From the NCBI GenBank assembly GCA_903821255.1, contig CAIJKT010000906.1, positions 1 to 5,695 of the forward strand: 5,695 nt of DNA, written 5' to 3'. This stretch comes from an uncultured Lentisphaeria bacterium (GTDB lineage: Bacteria; Verrucomicrobiota; Lentisphaeria; Victivallales; Victivallaceae). Positions 5,059 to 5,695 of the stretch are shown here, one piece after another. The position numbers and the translations under genes are program-made. Position 1 is the stretch's first letter. The number at the start of each line of letters is the position of its first letter. The notes beneath the pieces were generated by a model that was not told the origin of the DNA, did not search any database, and saw nothing but the letters and a program-made list of their open reading frames with translations.

Positions 5059-5695
5059 TCATTCCTGCTCTACCAGAGATACTGACAGATTATTTTGATT
5101 CGACCATAAAATATTTTTCTGTACCATTTTAAAATTACTGACAGTCCAGACCGTCTGCTGCCCGCCGGACGGTACGGTGTATTCAGGATATAATACGATG
5201 TATAATGATTTATCAGAGGCATCTGCCACTACCGGATATTTTTTCTTCTCAATTGCCGGAATTTCGGCAGCCGGCCCGAATACAGTCATAATCAGTATGG
5301 CATGTTTAATGTCATACGACGATAATTCATTACCGCGTAACCGTGAATCCAGCATATAAAGTACCGGTTTTCGATCTTTCTCCGATGCTGCGGTTTCCAT
5401 CTTTTTTTCCATAACAGCGACATTAAATACAGTGCCATCGTATATGGCAGTATTGATGATTTGTATTATTGTCGGAACCAGCCATAAGGCTATAACTGCC
5501 GCCATGCAGAGAACCCTGATTTTCAAGTTCCGGATTTTACTCCAGATATACTGGTGCCATTGCGGATAACTTGCCGCATACATTATGATGCAGAAAACGG
5601 CAAGAGCTAAAAAATAACGCCCATGAGTTTTTTCCGGATGATGAAACGGAAAAATTTTATTTACCATATAGCTATGAAGCAGGTATGCTACGGCA
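5059..5695 (-). CDS. C-terminal part of a multi-pass membrane protein (5' end outside the window)
   Basis: The reading frame is open from the stop at 5059 to the right edge, giving at least 211 residues. A Met at 5667 lacks a ribosome site, and the codons upstream of it (reading AVAYLLHSY) continue without a stop, so this is taken as the tail of a longer gene. Residue numbers below count from that Met. Two hydrophobic segments are visible, at about 17-35 and 51-73. Between them is a loop rich in basic and aromatic residues. About 125 residues follow with no further membrane segment, probably a soluble tail. A HGRYFLAL-like stretch just before the first segment recalls the GRYxLP-type region of integral membrane glycosyltransferases and DUF2142-type proteins. 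That link is weak and I do not assign a function. Next to rmd, a role in polysaccharide or lipid-linked sugar transfer is only plausible. Confidence 0.7.
   Translation of the reverse strand, partial: AVAYLLHSYMVNKIFPFHHPEKTHGRYFLALAVFCIIMYAASYPQWHQYIWSKIRNLKIRVLCMAAVIALWLVPTIIQIINTAIYDGTVFNVAVMEKKMETAASEKDRKPVLYMLDSRLRGNELSSYDIKHAILIMTVFGPAAEIPAIEKKKYPVVADASDKSLYIVLYPEYTVPSGGQQTVWTVSNFKMVQKNILWSNQNNLSVSLVEQE

Noticed and set aside
5051..5154. ACGGTCTG at 5051-5058 and its complement CAGACCGT at 5147-5154
   Set aside because: An 8-base inverted match about 90 bases apart, mostly within coding sequence, is expected by chance and shows no further extension.
5665..5667. ATG at 5667 as the true start of the right-edge membrane protein
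   Set aside because: No ribosome site precedes it, and the frame stays open and hydrophobic to the window edge, so an upstream start is more likely.

Overview
The window looks like a chromosomal segment of a Gram-negative bacterium. The main evidence is a near full-length homologue of the lipopolysaccharide (LPS) core glucosyltransferase WaaG, next to a GT9 heptosyltransferase-type enzyme. Shine-Dalgarno sites and a consensus sigma70-type promoter fit a bacterium. A rough guess, resting on the mix of genes and base composition, would be a non-proteobacterial lineage such as the PVC group. The sequence alone does not establish the phylum.

Layout from left to right. Positions 1-27 hold the 5' end of a tRNA on the minus strand (acceptor strand and D arm; probably tRNA-Asn), cut by the window edge. 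An A/T-rich stretch follows with two small inverted repeats. Then come thpR (121-678, minus, RNA 2',3'-cyclic phosphodiesterase) and a divergent folB (767-1117, plus, dihydroneopterin aldolase of folate synthesis). folB converges on sixA (1121-1600, minus) with only 3 bases between the two stop codons.

From about 5014 down to 1121 the minus strand carries a likely cell-envelope transcription unit. A strong promoter (5009-5014 / 4987-4992) and a leader of roughly 100 nt precede rmd (3920-4879, GDP-4-keto-6-deoxy-D-mannose reductase, making GDP-D-rhamnose). Next are a GT9 glycosyltransferase (2815-3831), waaG (1633-2760) and sixA. rmd supplies an activated deoxysugar, the two glycosyltransferases probably build LPS core or O-chain, and sixA is a small histidine phosphatase at the end of the run. 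The GT9 gene and its flanks are clearly more A/T-rich than waaG and rmd, which suggests a mosaic locus. Upstream of the rmd promoter lies the C-terminal part of a multi-pass membrane protein, open to the right edge (5059-5695).

I did not find a clear novel system. No CRISPR array, insertion sequence, phage gene or toxin-antitoxin pair is visible. The observations most worth a second look are the Tyr-x3-Arg active-site variant in Rmd, the structured rmd leader, the composition break around the GT9 gene, and a repeat-like motif inside the membrane protein gene. No gene-free stretch exceeds 300 bases; the longest (4880-5058) holds the rmd promoter and leader.
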